From contig OZ023195.1 in assembly GCA_963995505.1 (NCBI GenBank), positions 5,414,109 through 5,478,108 of the forward strand: a stretch of 64,000 nucleotides of DNA. The letters are read 5' to 3'. The notes beneath the pieces were generated by a model. The model saw nothing but the letters and a program-made list of their open reading frames with translations. It had not been told where the DNA came from and ran no database searches. Below are positions 23,821 through 34,620 of this stretch, piece after piece. The DNA is from Hypericum androsaemum. Lineage: Eukaryota; Streptophyta; Magnoliopsida; Malpighiales; Hypericaceae. Numbering within the stretch: the stretch's first letter is position 1; every line of letters begins with the position of its first letter. The position numbers and the translations under genes were made by a program.

Positions 23821-26115
23821 CTAGCTGTTGATTCCATATTTACCTAGCACCGCGTCTAGCTTCTCCCCAACAAAAGTAATCCATGCCTGCAGTCAACTTG
23901 AAGATAGTTTTACAAAATAAGAAAGAATGAGAAATTTAAAAGAGGTTTGATTATGCAATAGGGAAAAGCCGCCTGATCAAGCATATGTGGAAAGATTAGA
24001 AGGACTCGCTAGAAAATATTACGCACAAAAGCGGGAACCATATTGATATGGAGGATTTTTACTGAATTTTCTGAATTGGATACATGAAACGTTGCGAGTA
24101 GCGAGAGTACTTTCGATCTTAAAAGAGTATGACCAAAGATCATACCTGGTCGGAACTTGTGTACCCCCTAATTGTGTTGCCTCCGACTACCATTATACCT
24201 CTGTCCCCAAGGGGCTGCAAAATAACAGCCTAGAACATGGAAAATAAAACTTCAGGTTCTCAGATTTTGGTTTGGAGGTGTTTAGAAAGAAGTGATCATA
24301 AGCCAGCATGAGGTTTTCTAAGAAGTAACACCAAGAGAAACAATCAGAACAAGTTCCTCCAACAATGTAAACAATTAGAATTCTAAACTTATTTTGCACC
24401 ACCTATCAATGCACATTCCAGCCATATACCTCCCTATCCCATGTTCCAAAAATTATCACGTGAACAAGAATCCAATAGATAGAAGCAAATGCAGATGCTG
24501 CAATTGATGAAAGCATTAAATCAGAGGCTTCTGACATGCACCAAGTTGTTGCGGGGACAAAACAAAATTAGTTAACGACGATTCAACCTCAGGAACAACG
24601 ACGGTCTAGTGACAAGGACAAGGAAAGAAGGTTCTCAAGGAACAGAAGCCATGTGGTTAACTAATCGATGAAGTTATCTTAACTAAAAACAAGAGGTGCA
24701 ATTCAGAAAAATATATTGACCAGTATGTGTTTGGGCCAACAGAGAAAAGAACCTGTGTGTTCGGAGGCAAAAAGGGCAGCTCAGTCCTTCCGGGATATAA
24801 AGAAAGGTTGGCCAAATAGCTCTCTGCAAAGTATTCAGCTGATTTATACATATCTAGACCTTAATGGAAGCATATCAGAACTTAAATGAAGAGACAAAAA
24901 CAATACTATTACTTACGAGCTCCAGATTTAATAACAGATTGATACAATGATCCTTCTACCAGATTGGCTGCATCCACAACCACTGCTTCACCATTCACCC
25001 GAGACACAGCTGCCACACCAACTTGAAGGATACAAACGCAACCATAGACAACAACCAGAGATCTGCAGCAAGTTGCAGCTGACAAAGACTCCCAGACCCT
25101 GAGATGTCCAGCAATTATCATTACCAGCGATAGCTCTCATCGTCGAGATGACAGGAAACATCGAGACTAGTGCAGAGATAGCTTGGAAACTAAAACAAAC
25201 AACACACGTATAGCCACGAAACACCTAAGAGATCTAGATTCAAGCTCTATACCTACTCTTGATCATGTAAACGAGGAAGAACAAGAACTTCAGCGACGAC
25301 AATTAAATAGTACCATAACAGCTCAGAGACTACATAGTCAGGGAGGTTCGGTCGTATAAACCGGCATTCCACGCCTTCCGAATCCACCTAAGAAATCGCA
25401 ACGCAAAAGCATTCCGTGAATTAGTTACATCAATGAAGTATCAATCAATCAACGAATAAGAACACGAAAAAGTGGCCATTACTGCGGTGATGGCCTTCGG
25501 CCGGATTGTGAGCCACACCAAACCGGCCAGTATATTAGTAACCGCTAACCCTAGCGTCAACAAATCCGCCCTCGACTGCGAGCTACAAAATCGACACAAT
25601 ACATTACAACCGTAAAAACTAAAAACCGTCTCCACATCAATGAGGCGGTAAACGCTGAGAGACCGAGATCCGAGGATTCCCTACACGTGGCACGTCACTA
25701 CGAGAGATACAACAAACAAAACGAGAATTGCTTCAATGAACTCAATTGGATGTACCTACTGGCATCGGTAACGGGAGCTATCCCCGAAACGGTGCGGTTA
25801 AACAGAACAGCCAAGAGTGAGCCTTCGCCGACGTATATAGGCAAGCTGCGCACCGTTTCGTCGTTGTCCGACACCCAATCCGCCACCCGATCTCTCCGCG
25901 GCTTCGGCCCTTTGTAACTGCCACTCGCCTAGAAAAATACAGAACAAGTTCCTTATATAAGTACGATGACGAAGCTTAACACAAAACAGTTGCGGTGTGA
26001 AAAGGCGACGGAGAATTACGAAGAGTCGGAAGCGGCGGAGCGAGAGCGACGGCGGGATTGGCCGTTTCGGGTGGTTCCACGGGACGGATTTGTGGAGGAT
26101 TTTTCCCGCGTTCAT
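23821..26115 (-). CDS. CCB4: CCB4, cofactor assembly of complex C subunit B4 (281 aa, plastid)
   Basis: CCB4 is a thylakoid membrane protein of the CCB pathway that attaches the c-type haem to cytochrome b6. Eight exons: 26115-26020, 25928-25756, 25582-25483, 25387-25314, 25098-24917, 24823-24753, 24229-24146 and 23886-23821. They total 846 nt and join in phase. Residues 1-32 (MNAGKILHKSVPWNHPKRPI, then Ser/Arg-rich) look like a transit peptide. Next come ASGSYKGPKPRRD, VRSLPIYVGEGSLLAVLFNR and a membrane segment, ADLLTLGLAVTNILAGLVWL. The stroma/lumen domain has WESLSAATCCRSLVVVYGC, SYLANLSLYPGRTELPF, PLGDRGIMVVGGNTIRGYT and SDQAWITFVGEKLDAVLG. All junctions match my memory of Arabidopsis CCB4; the length is close to, perhaps a little under, the usual. 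No break seen. Confidence 0.93.
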
Positions 26116-26515
26116 CTTTTGTTAACGGTTTTTTTTTTGGGGGGAATGGTGGAGATAATAATATGGGAGATGCTCTGGAGAAGGATCGGCCATGCTGACG
26201 ACGCCGTTTCGTGTTAAGTTGGACGCCCAACCCATATGAGACCTTCCCGGCCCATTTGGACTAGTTGTACCAGAATTAATAGATCCAGATCTAAATTTTT
26301 GTCCATGTATTGTAAAACTAAATATTGGAATTCTATAGAGTATTTTGATTGATCATCAGTTGTAGTTAAACCAGATATATTAAATTTTAATAAAAAATGT
26401 TATAAATATTAGTTATTATTTAAAATTTTATCATAGCGTAATTAGATTAATTTGACGGTAAATTTTCAAAAAATATACATATATGAAAATAATAGTAAAC
26501 AAATGACAAACAAGG
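26116..26515. promoter_or_regulatory. Upstream region of CCB4
   Basis: GC-mixed DNA up to about 26260, then AT-rich. No clear TATA box. The gene starts about 140 bp inside this richer patch. Confidence 0.35.
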
Positions 26516-26680
26516 GCGGGAGGAACCAACGGTTGGCGGAGAAAAGGATAACAGATCTTACCTCATTTTTCAGATATATGTGAGTCAATTTCTACTCTTT
26601 ATAGGAAAGAAAAAAATATATTTAAAAAGAGAACAAAATCCAATACAAATTTAACTAAAAAAGGGCAGGAGGAGGCACAC
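26516..26680 (+). repeat. Dispersed SINE-like repeat, copy 2
   Basis: Resembles 10372-10556 and 60478-60655: a GATCTTACCTCATTTTTCAG word, then GAGTCAATTTCTACTC and AACAAAATCCAATAC. The most diverged of the three. Confidence 0.35.
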
Positions 26681-29230
26681 ACTTTTTAAATATAAGTAGA
26701 TAACTTTATTTATCTGAAATAATTTCAACAAAAAACAATGTCCTTATCTCGCGAAGCAATTCTCCTGATGGTGTTATATGAGAGTAAAAGAATTCGACCA
26801 ATAATTACCTAAACGATTCTAAATTCCGAAGACACACTCGCCCAATAGAACTATTTTCGAACGTGAAGTCGGAACACACCTTAGTACCTCTACTCGACCC
26901 ACCGTGTCCCGGCAATTTCAATTTTTAAACATATAAGATTTTTTATATTCTACCCAAGAGAGTACGGTTGTGCTTATCAATTTGGTATTTTTAAAATGTC
27001 ATCTATCCATCAAATCAAATTTTATCTTTATAATTTTTATATCTTACTCAAAATTTTAAATAATTGATTGATAAATTTTTCACACTTATTAACAAGACTA
27101 CCGATTTTAATTCTTAACATAAACCCAACTTATATACAAAATGGGAATAACTTGGGAGGCGGATGACGCTTCAACGAATTAGAGACATGAGTAAAAATGA
27201 CAAACCAAAGAGACATGACCCACCGTAAACTTGATGCTTGCTAATCTTTTGGAGGTTAGGGGATCTTGTGTTAGGTGTAATTAGAAGAATACTTTTGAGA
27301 TGGTCAACGTTGATGATTCTCGTGGTGATTCATATGTATGCACTTACATAATACTTATCATAGTATTGATATCATATATTTTATCTAGTATTTTAAGTAT
27401 GATATTTAATGTAGTTCGGGCGTAACAATTTTGATATTTTTTTTGAACATTATACTTTAAATAAGATTAATATCTTTTAACAAATTGGATATATGACTCA
27501 TGAGGAACCGCGATACACAATCAACCAATAACGTTGTATACAGATTAAATATATAATATTTTTTAAGATTAATTAATGCTCCATTCGAATATCTTCGGAA
27601 GAAGTAAAGCGTGATTAGTGGATGTGATGTGTAATTATAACCAATAAATTTTTAGTTCAAATCATTTAAAAACACAACATTCTTAAATATTTATTTTAAA
27701 AATTGATACTATTCAAAGTTCTTATTTGATATAAACATGGATTAGTTAATTTAGAAAGTACGTGAATATATTGTGTTATAAAAAAATACGTCTATCTTTT
27801 TTTTTCTTCCCCAGGTGGCAATCGAGAATAATGTAATTTTTTTTGAAGGGATTGTCTGGAAGTTTATGAAAATTATTATAAATTATGATGACCAATAAAT
27901 AAATTGGCAAATAATGTCTACACTTTACATAAATTAATAGAGAAAAAAGGGATGGTGGAGGAGCAGGGTGTCTCTCCACCGTCATTTTGGCATATTCTCT
28001 CCCTCCATTGATAGAGATTTCCTTGTCTTTACCTCGTGTCCCCCTCTTATTTAATCACCCAATCTATTTGGTGGTGGAGGATGTGGATGTGGTTGTGGAT
28101 GATGGAAACCATGGGCTCCACCCATCACCAACGAGGTCCTACATTATACTTGGACGAATAATTTATAGAAGTGTGTAAGTGATGATTAAAAACCTTGTAA
28201 AATGTTTGAGTTGGTTTATAGAAACGGTAGTTCAGATTATGGGGCGTTATAATTGATATCAAAATATCACCTCTACTAGTAATGTGTATTTTGGGACTAG
28301 CGAAGCTGAATTTGGTAGTTATTTGACGCCCTGGATATAGTCGATCGAAGGTATTACAATATTGCATGTGTTGCAAACAAAATTAATAATATAATATCGT
28401 GATAAAAAATATGACGGTGTTCGTTGAAAGACAATAATGAAGATAGAATTTTCATAAAAAATGAAAGAGACCGAAAGTTGTAACAATATAATAGAGCATA
28501 GGAAATGTTGAAAAAATATGGGATAGGAAAACAAAAAAAGTATTGGAGTATTGAGGAAAAAGATTGAGTAGTCCAAATTACATAGAGAAATTATAAGTCT
28601 TTATACAAACATTTAAACATCTAGATTAAGACAATACCCTAAAATGATACATCAAATCAAATATTTTCCTCGTGAGTCAAAATCTAAAAAATCCACCAAA
28701 TGAAATTATGGAAATAAATATTTCCTAATTAGCAGTTCGGATGGATGCAAATTTTGCTATCAAATAATATGATATAGCTCAAATTTGAACTATTTGATAG
28801 ATATCAAAATATCATGTGATATGTAACAAAAAATTGTAATCAATTATTAAAAGTTTAATCTTATATGTTTTATTATAAGATTAAACTTTTAATAAAACTT
28901 TTATTCACTAAAATATAATAAAAAATCATTATTATTAAACTGCAAAAATACCAGGAAGTCACTCTCTAATTTTCGGCCCTGCTGGCTGCTTCCCTTTTGT
29001 TTCTCTTAGCCTCGACCTCTCTTTGTGGCTGTGAGTGGTTGAGTGAATGCCCGTCGCTTTCAATTTTCCTCTGGTTTTATAAAGACGACCTTTTTCTCCT
29101 CTTTGGAAAACAGAACTCGTAAAAACAACGTGCGGTTTCGGATGTCACCCAATAGATGAACGCCACGTAGGAACAAGAAATTGTTCCGTTGGGCTGTATC
29201 CTGGAAAGGTCGACGCCTTGAAGTGAGTTT
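26681..29230. other. Gene-poor spacer
   Basis: AT-rich; no gene recognised. It contains the perfect palindrome at 28846-28893. A GC-mixed patch at about 28960-29225, just before the Pack-MULE, has no supported frame. Confidence 0.4.
28846..28893. repeat. Perfect 20-bp inverted repeat with 8-base loop
   Basis: The left arm (28846-28865) and right arm (28874-28893) are exact reverse complements around TGTTTTAT. AT-rich hairpin or cruciform, possibly the core of a small fold-back element, but no target duplication was found. Confidence 0.8.
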
Positions 29231-29244
29231 AGAGATACTTAATT

Positions 29245-30589
29245 GGGAAAATTACTCTCAAGTCCCTCGAATTTGCTTAAATATACTCAAAAGTCCCTCC
29301 TATTCATAAAATACATTCCAAAGTCCCTCTAGTTTACTTTTATTATACTTTCGGGTCCCTGGCGCCGGAATATTCGATTTTCTCCGGCGAAGGCCCACTT
29401 GAAAAGTTCAAAATGCCCCTCCCTCTAAAAAACAAAAAGAAATTGCTTTCCTTCCCCTTCTTCTCCTCCTCCCACTTCATCTTCTTCCTCCCACCTTCAA
29501 CCAAAATCTAATTAGATTTCGACCCCGTAGCCATCATACTTTCCATCAACCCAATCACATTCATACCTCCCACTCACGTAATAGCTATACACCCCACAAC
29601 CAGAGCACTTCCCCTAGTGAAATTCACCCTCATAAACATCACCATTGCTATACACCTGAACCCACGAGCTTGAATCCGGCCTATTCTCAGATTTTGGCTT
29701 CGACTCAATTGACCACACAACCGGCTTCGAACCCCTAACAAGTAAAGGCGGAGACTTTATCTTGTATCCCTGAGAATAAGGTAAAATCAACAAAAGGGTA
29801 ACCGAGAAAATAACTGCAATGGCGATGGGAAAACAACCTTGTATCCCAAAGTCATTACAAGTCTTGGATTGTCTTCCTCACCAACATGCCTCGAAGTTGG
29901 TGGCTGAAAGCTCCAGTTTCTTTATCCTCTTGATTGGCCGCCATGTGTTCTGGATCCAGGTCCCATCGCCCCTGGGCCTGGCCCTGACCCAAGAAGAAGG
30001 GATCGGGAAGGAGAGCTTGGTTCCCCCACCGCCGCCTCGGAGGGGTCCTTGGGTTTCGGTTTGGACTTGGAAGAAGGGATCAAAAAAGTGAGTTTCGAGT
30101 TCATGGTTTCTGTTTGGGGGTTGGCGATTTTTTCTTCCTCGGTCTCACCTTTGTCAACTTTTTGGTGCTTAATTGGTTTTTCTAGATATGGGGAGTTTGA
30201 AGAAGGACATAAACTTAGTGTAGTAATATTCAAGGTAATTGGGATTGCAACATGAGCTCCCATCTCCATTACAGCTATTTGATTAAAATCTGGGTTGAAG
30301 AGAAAAGATTGGAATTTTTCTAGATTGAAGAGAGAAAGAGAGAGAGGAGAGAGAGGGGAGGGCAGGAGGAAGAGGATGGTTGAAGAAAGAGATGTTTTTT
30401 ATTTTTTAGTGGGAGGAGCATTTTGGTCTTTTCAAGTAGGCCTTCACCGGAGAAAATTGAATATTCTGGCATCAGGGACCCGAAAGTATAATAAAAATAA
30501 ACTAGAAGGATTTCAGAATGTATTTTGTGAACATGAGGGACTTTTGAATATATTTAAGCAAAATCGAGGAACGTGAGAGTAATTTTCCC
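29245..30589. mobile_element. Pack-MULE, Mutator-like element with long TIRs and gene cargo (1345 bp)
   Basis: The ends GGGAAAATTACTCTCA and TGAGAGTAATTTTCCC are inverted. Similarity between the two ends runs about 200 bp inward (29245-29450 and 30385-30589). The flanks carry a perfect 9-bp duplication, TACTTAATT (29236-29244 and 30590-30598), the Mutator hallmark. No transposase. Cargo: a MORN-repeat gene fragment on the minus strand. Confidence 0.95.
29512..29838 (-). pseudogene. Captured MORN-repeat membrane protein gene fragment
   Basis: Minus-strand frame, about 108 codons with one internal stop. A hydrophobic segment (IAIAVIFSVTLLLIL) is followed by SKPVVWSIESKPKSENRPDS and two MORN units (VYSNGDVYEGEFH, then GVYSYYVSGRYECDWVDGKY and DGYGVE). 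This layout fits plant proteins with N-terminal membrane segments and C-terminal MORN repeats. A TAG at 29614-29616 interrupts the first MORN unit, and the copy stops shortly after the second. Sequence upstream to about 30100 may be more of the donor gene (MNSKLTFLIPSSKSKPKPKD in another frame). Non-functional as a MORN protein. Confidence 0.85.
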
Positions 30590-30720
30590 TACTTAATTTG
30601 GAGTTCTTGGGAGCACTTATTCCTAACTTACTATATTCCTTTGGATGCTATTTTTTTAATTTTTTTATAAATAAACCTTTACTTTTTGATCTCAACCAAG
30701 TGCCTTATGACCCATGTATC

Positions 30721-31155
30721 TGGAGAAAATTATAGAAGCTGAAGGTCCCTCCTAAAGTTCAAAATTTCATCTGGAGGCTCGTTAGAAATAGAGTTCTCAC
30801 AGCTGCCAATCTTCATAGGAGACATCTTTCGAGATCTCCCTTATGCCAAATTTGTGGCTTCGCTGACGAGACTGTCCTTCACCTAATTTTCCAATGTCCT
30901 CATGCAAGAGCTTCTTGGCATGCTAGTTCTTTACATTTTAGATTTGATCGGGTTGTTGTCTCATTTGCCTCTTTGTTTCCTACACTTTATTCCTAGAATA
31001 CTTAACCATGTCGCTAATTGGTTAAGTAAGTATGGTAGGTTTGGCTCCCTCCCGGGAGATTGGGATGTAATCCACCCAAGAGAGTTGGATGTGCTGCTGT
31101 TCACGGATTTCCCCACTGTTTTTATTGGATTTTGGCCCTGTTCAAAAAAAAATAA
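30721..31155 (+). pseudogene. LINE 3' fragment with reverse-transcriptase zinc-binding domain
   Basis: The frame from 30721 reads KVPPKVQNFIWRLVRNRVLT, then LCQICGFADETVLHLIFQCP and HARASWHA, the zf-RVT motif found near the end of plant LINE ORF2. An in-frame TAG lies at the fifth codon and other frames are needed further on. The fragment ends near a short A-run at about 31146. A 5'-truncated, dead copy, inserted next to the Pack-MULE. Confidence 0.8.
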
Positions 31156-31700
31156 ACACCAAAATCAGATTGTTGGAAATCTAAGAATATACCACCCACT
31201 CAAATCGCCCACACCGGTAGACGGAAGGGCCAACGCCAACCATTGGACGGCCCCAAAAAATCCAACAATTTTTTCGAAATTATTTGATATTCATATATTT
31301 TTTATATCAATTAATTAAATTTAAACATGTCAAATTACAAAAATGACTAAATTCAAAATGCTACATAAAATTAAAATAATCTAACTCGAATATAAATTAC
31401 TACACCAACGACAAAATAATCCCTCCGTTGGACGAACCAATTAAAAGGTGGGACGTTCCGAAAACACGTCCTCGTATAAATCGCTGCATAGTCGGACAGA
31501 CACCTTGGACGCTCCAGATTTAACGACGAGATAAAGTACAATTAAAAAAAAAACAGGTAGAAAATTAGCAGATCGGTCGATTGGGATATTTAGATAATTA
31601 ACCCAAAGATCTCAATCTCAAAGGAAGTTTATGTCTTCACGCCACTAAGCACGGATAAATCTCCAGACCGACCCTAAAGTAAAACACCCATCTTCCTAGC

Positions 31701-31711
31701 TTATAATATAT
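31701..31711 (+). promoter_or_regulatory. TATA-like element of the MYB gene
   Basis: TTATAATATAT lies about 80-90 bp before the ATG, in a region without other genes. Confidence 0.4.
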
Positions 31712-31789
31712 CCAACCAAAGAGCCACCCCTCGCCTCTCCTTTTTCCGAAGAAACCCAATAAGCAGAGGGCGATATAGGGAAGAGATTA

Positions 31790-33616
31790 ATGAAGAGAAG
31801 TGGGATTACGATGTCCGGCCAGGACTCCGCCGCGTGCGACGGGATCATGCTGTTTGGTGTCAGGATAACGGAGGGCCGGCCGACGACGTCGTTCCGGAAG
31901 AGCGTCAGCATGTACAACCTGTCTCAGTTGGAACAGCCCCAGGACCCCATCACGAACGCTGACGTGGCCGCCGAGGGTTACGAGTCGGACGACGTCGTCC
32001 ACGCCTCCGGCCGGAGCTGCGACCGCAAGAGAGGTGAGAAAATCGTTATTATTTTGTCTCTGTATCGTCGTGAATACTTATTTTTATTTAACTAATTTTA
32101 ATTTGGGCTCTGTAAACTGTTTATCGAGTTATATTAATCGGACCAAAATAAAACAGAGCCCAAATTACAAGGTATTTGGTCCATGGGATAAAAAAATTGG
32201 ATTTCTTTAAGGAAATTTTGGTTTAATAACGAAAATACACTAATCCGAGGTTAAAAATACCGAGCCTAACTTTTCATTCCCTTAGTATTAAGTTTCATAT
32301 AATTTACTGTTTAAAATCGAATAGAACTCTCCAACCGATGAATCGTGGTCAAGGTTCCTAAAACCGTTCCGGAACTTGACAGAAAATAATCGAAAGAAGT
32401 TGTTTTTTCATTATTTTATTTTTGTTGTTACAGGGGTGCCGTGGACGGAGGAGGAGCATCGGTTATTTCTGTTGGGGTTACAGAAGGTAGGGAAAGGGGA
32501 TTGGAAAGGAATTTCTAGGAACTTTGTGAAGTCCAGGACGCCTACCCAGGTGGCCAGTCACGCTCAGAAGTACTTCCTCCGGCGGACCAACCAGAGCCGC
32601 CGGCGCCGGAGATCTAGCCTCTTCGATATCACCACCGACACTGTGAGTAGTCACACGATCCACCCAACACCACCCAGATATAACATTTTTTCCTATTTAA
32701 TCAGAAAATTGATTGATTTCTACTATTATTTTGATATTTTTCGATGAAATTAATGTCCTGGTACAAAATTTTCGATGATATTTTGGACTAACGGTTCAAA
32801 GTGTTGATGCTTTTAATGAAGTTATACGTTAATTTACCTTAATGGTTTGAATTAAGAAAATGGAACTGGATGTGGATTGGATCTCGTCTATGGCGATGAA
32901 TAATTTTTGTTTTTGGGTAGCAGTAATAGTAATTGATTAAAGTAAGAGGATATGAAAGTTGAGTATCATCGAATTCTATTTAAAATATTTCATTCGTAAT
33001 ATTCGAACTCTCTGATGCTTTTGTATTCCCAATCCCCAATATTTAGGCTCTCTGGAGACTGAAAAAAAACATATACGTATATAAGTTGGTTAGTGGAAAA
33101 TTGTCGTTGTACTCCCATACTTTTGTTGCATTTTTCAATTCGGTCTTGCAATTACAGGTAACCAGTTCATCCATGGAGGAAGATGAAGCACCAGTCCTCC
33201 AGGAGCCAACGAAGCTAACTCTACCACAAGCCAAGTCACAGTCGAGCAACAACTTGGTTGGATTTTCCATTTCGCCTTTCCCCGCCGCGGACCTCAGCTC
33301 ATCGGTCTTACCCCCCTCCTCGGCCGCCTCCACATCGGGCAGTGATCATGACTATTATTTGGAGAAGCTCACATTAGGACCATCGCCAAAGAAGCTCATC
33401 CGTCCAATCCCGATCCCGATTCCTCCCTCCTTCAAGATGGCTGAGCTCAACTTGAACCACACCAGTCCTACGGAGCCTCTGCACCCCCTGTCACTGAGGC
33501 TCTCTACTCCTTCCTCGGAGGCCCAGCCCCCAACCACCCCGACCGCTGCCACGACAAGCCATTCGTCATCATTCCAGTCCATGTCAAGTGGTGATAGCAT
33601 CATCAGTGTGGCATGA
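31790..33616 (+). CDS. SHAQKYF-class single-repeat MYB transcription factor (303 aa)
   Basis: Three exons: 31790-32033, 32434-32642 and 33158-33616. They total 912 nt and join in phase. The N-terminus ([41 protein letters not shown]) is that of the plant MYB1R1/MYBS3/MYBD-like clade. The MYB-like repeat is at residues 82-130 ([20 protein letters not shown] to [18 protein letters not shown]), with SHAQKYF at 123-129, followed by a basic run and SSLFDITTD. The C-terminal half is Ser/Pro-rich with an EAR-type motif, LSLRL, at about 262-266, which points to repression through TOPLESS or SIN3-type co-repressors (family knowledge). A second ATG at 31811 is possible. These factors bind TATCCA-type or I-box-like sites in sugar, hormone or light responses; the exact target here is unknown. 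Confidence 0.93.
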
Positions 33617-34381
33617 AGAACATACACACATACATAATTAGAAGGGGGTTTATATATGAATACTGAACTATGACAAAAGTAGATTGTCCTTTAGAGGATT
33701 GGATTAGGTGATTCCTTTTGGGGGGTGTACTGGAATGGAGAGATGAGGTGTCGTTTTCGTTTGCGGTGGGGGTGAAGATAGGATTCTCTGGCTTATTTGG
33801 TCGTCCTTTGGTTTCTCTTTAGTGAATTGGTAGGGGCCCAGATTGTGATCTCTCTGGTTGGTTGGCTGGCTTCTTTTGGGAGTGGTTCTTCCATTTTTGG
33901 TGGATGTCACCTAGAGTTGAATATATTCTGCCTTGCGTAAATTTTCATTTGTACCTTCCCCTTGTCTCGTGCTTTTTATTTTGGTGCTGGCGAGGTCCTT
34001 GGAGATATTCTGGATTGCGAATTTGCCAAGGGAATTGGCTTTTGTACGGCTTTAGCAACTAAAGACTTGGCCCTGGTGCTTGAGATGGCTTGAGATGTTT
34101 GGATATATATCTGGACGATTTTAAGAGGATCGCCTTACCTTGCTGTACCAGTAAATCCTGGTTCTCCAAACACCTAGTGTTTAGTAAAATAGATTTCTCG
34201 TTAATTGGTTATTTTCCTCGTTTTCTGGAAAGCTTTACCGTTCAAAAATCATAATCATGGAATATATACCAAGTAACGGTTATCTTCTCTAGCATCGGAG
34301 CAGATCATAAGCTTGTGGGCCTAATATAGTTTGGGAAGATCAAAACCCAGCCAGTCCGATCCAAACATTAATCATGGGCCG

Positions 34382-34620
34382 CACTCTCCTTTTCACACCC
34401 CCCCCCCCCCCCCCCCCCCCCCCTTCTTTTCGTCGCATCTTTAGCTCCGTTTGGTCCCACGAAAACATGAACCCAGTCCGGTGGAGAGAACTTCCAACTT
34501 CACTCTCCTTTTCACACCCCCCCCCCCCCCCCCCCCCCCTCCCTTCTTTTCGTCGCATCTTTAGCTCCGTTTGGTCCCACGAAAACATGAACCCAGTCCG
34601 GTGGAGAGAACTTCCAACTT
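34382..34620 (+). repeat. 120-bp tandem duplication with two long poly-C tracts
   Basis: Two adjacent copies (about 34382-34500 and 34501-34620) differ almost only in the C-tract: 26 C at 34398-34423, against 23 C, T and CCC at 34517-34543. Each copy contains the ATG-containing start of the next gene (34467 and 34587). The near identity means a very recent event or an assembly artefact around poly-C. Confidence 0.9.
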
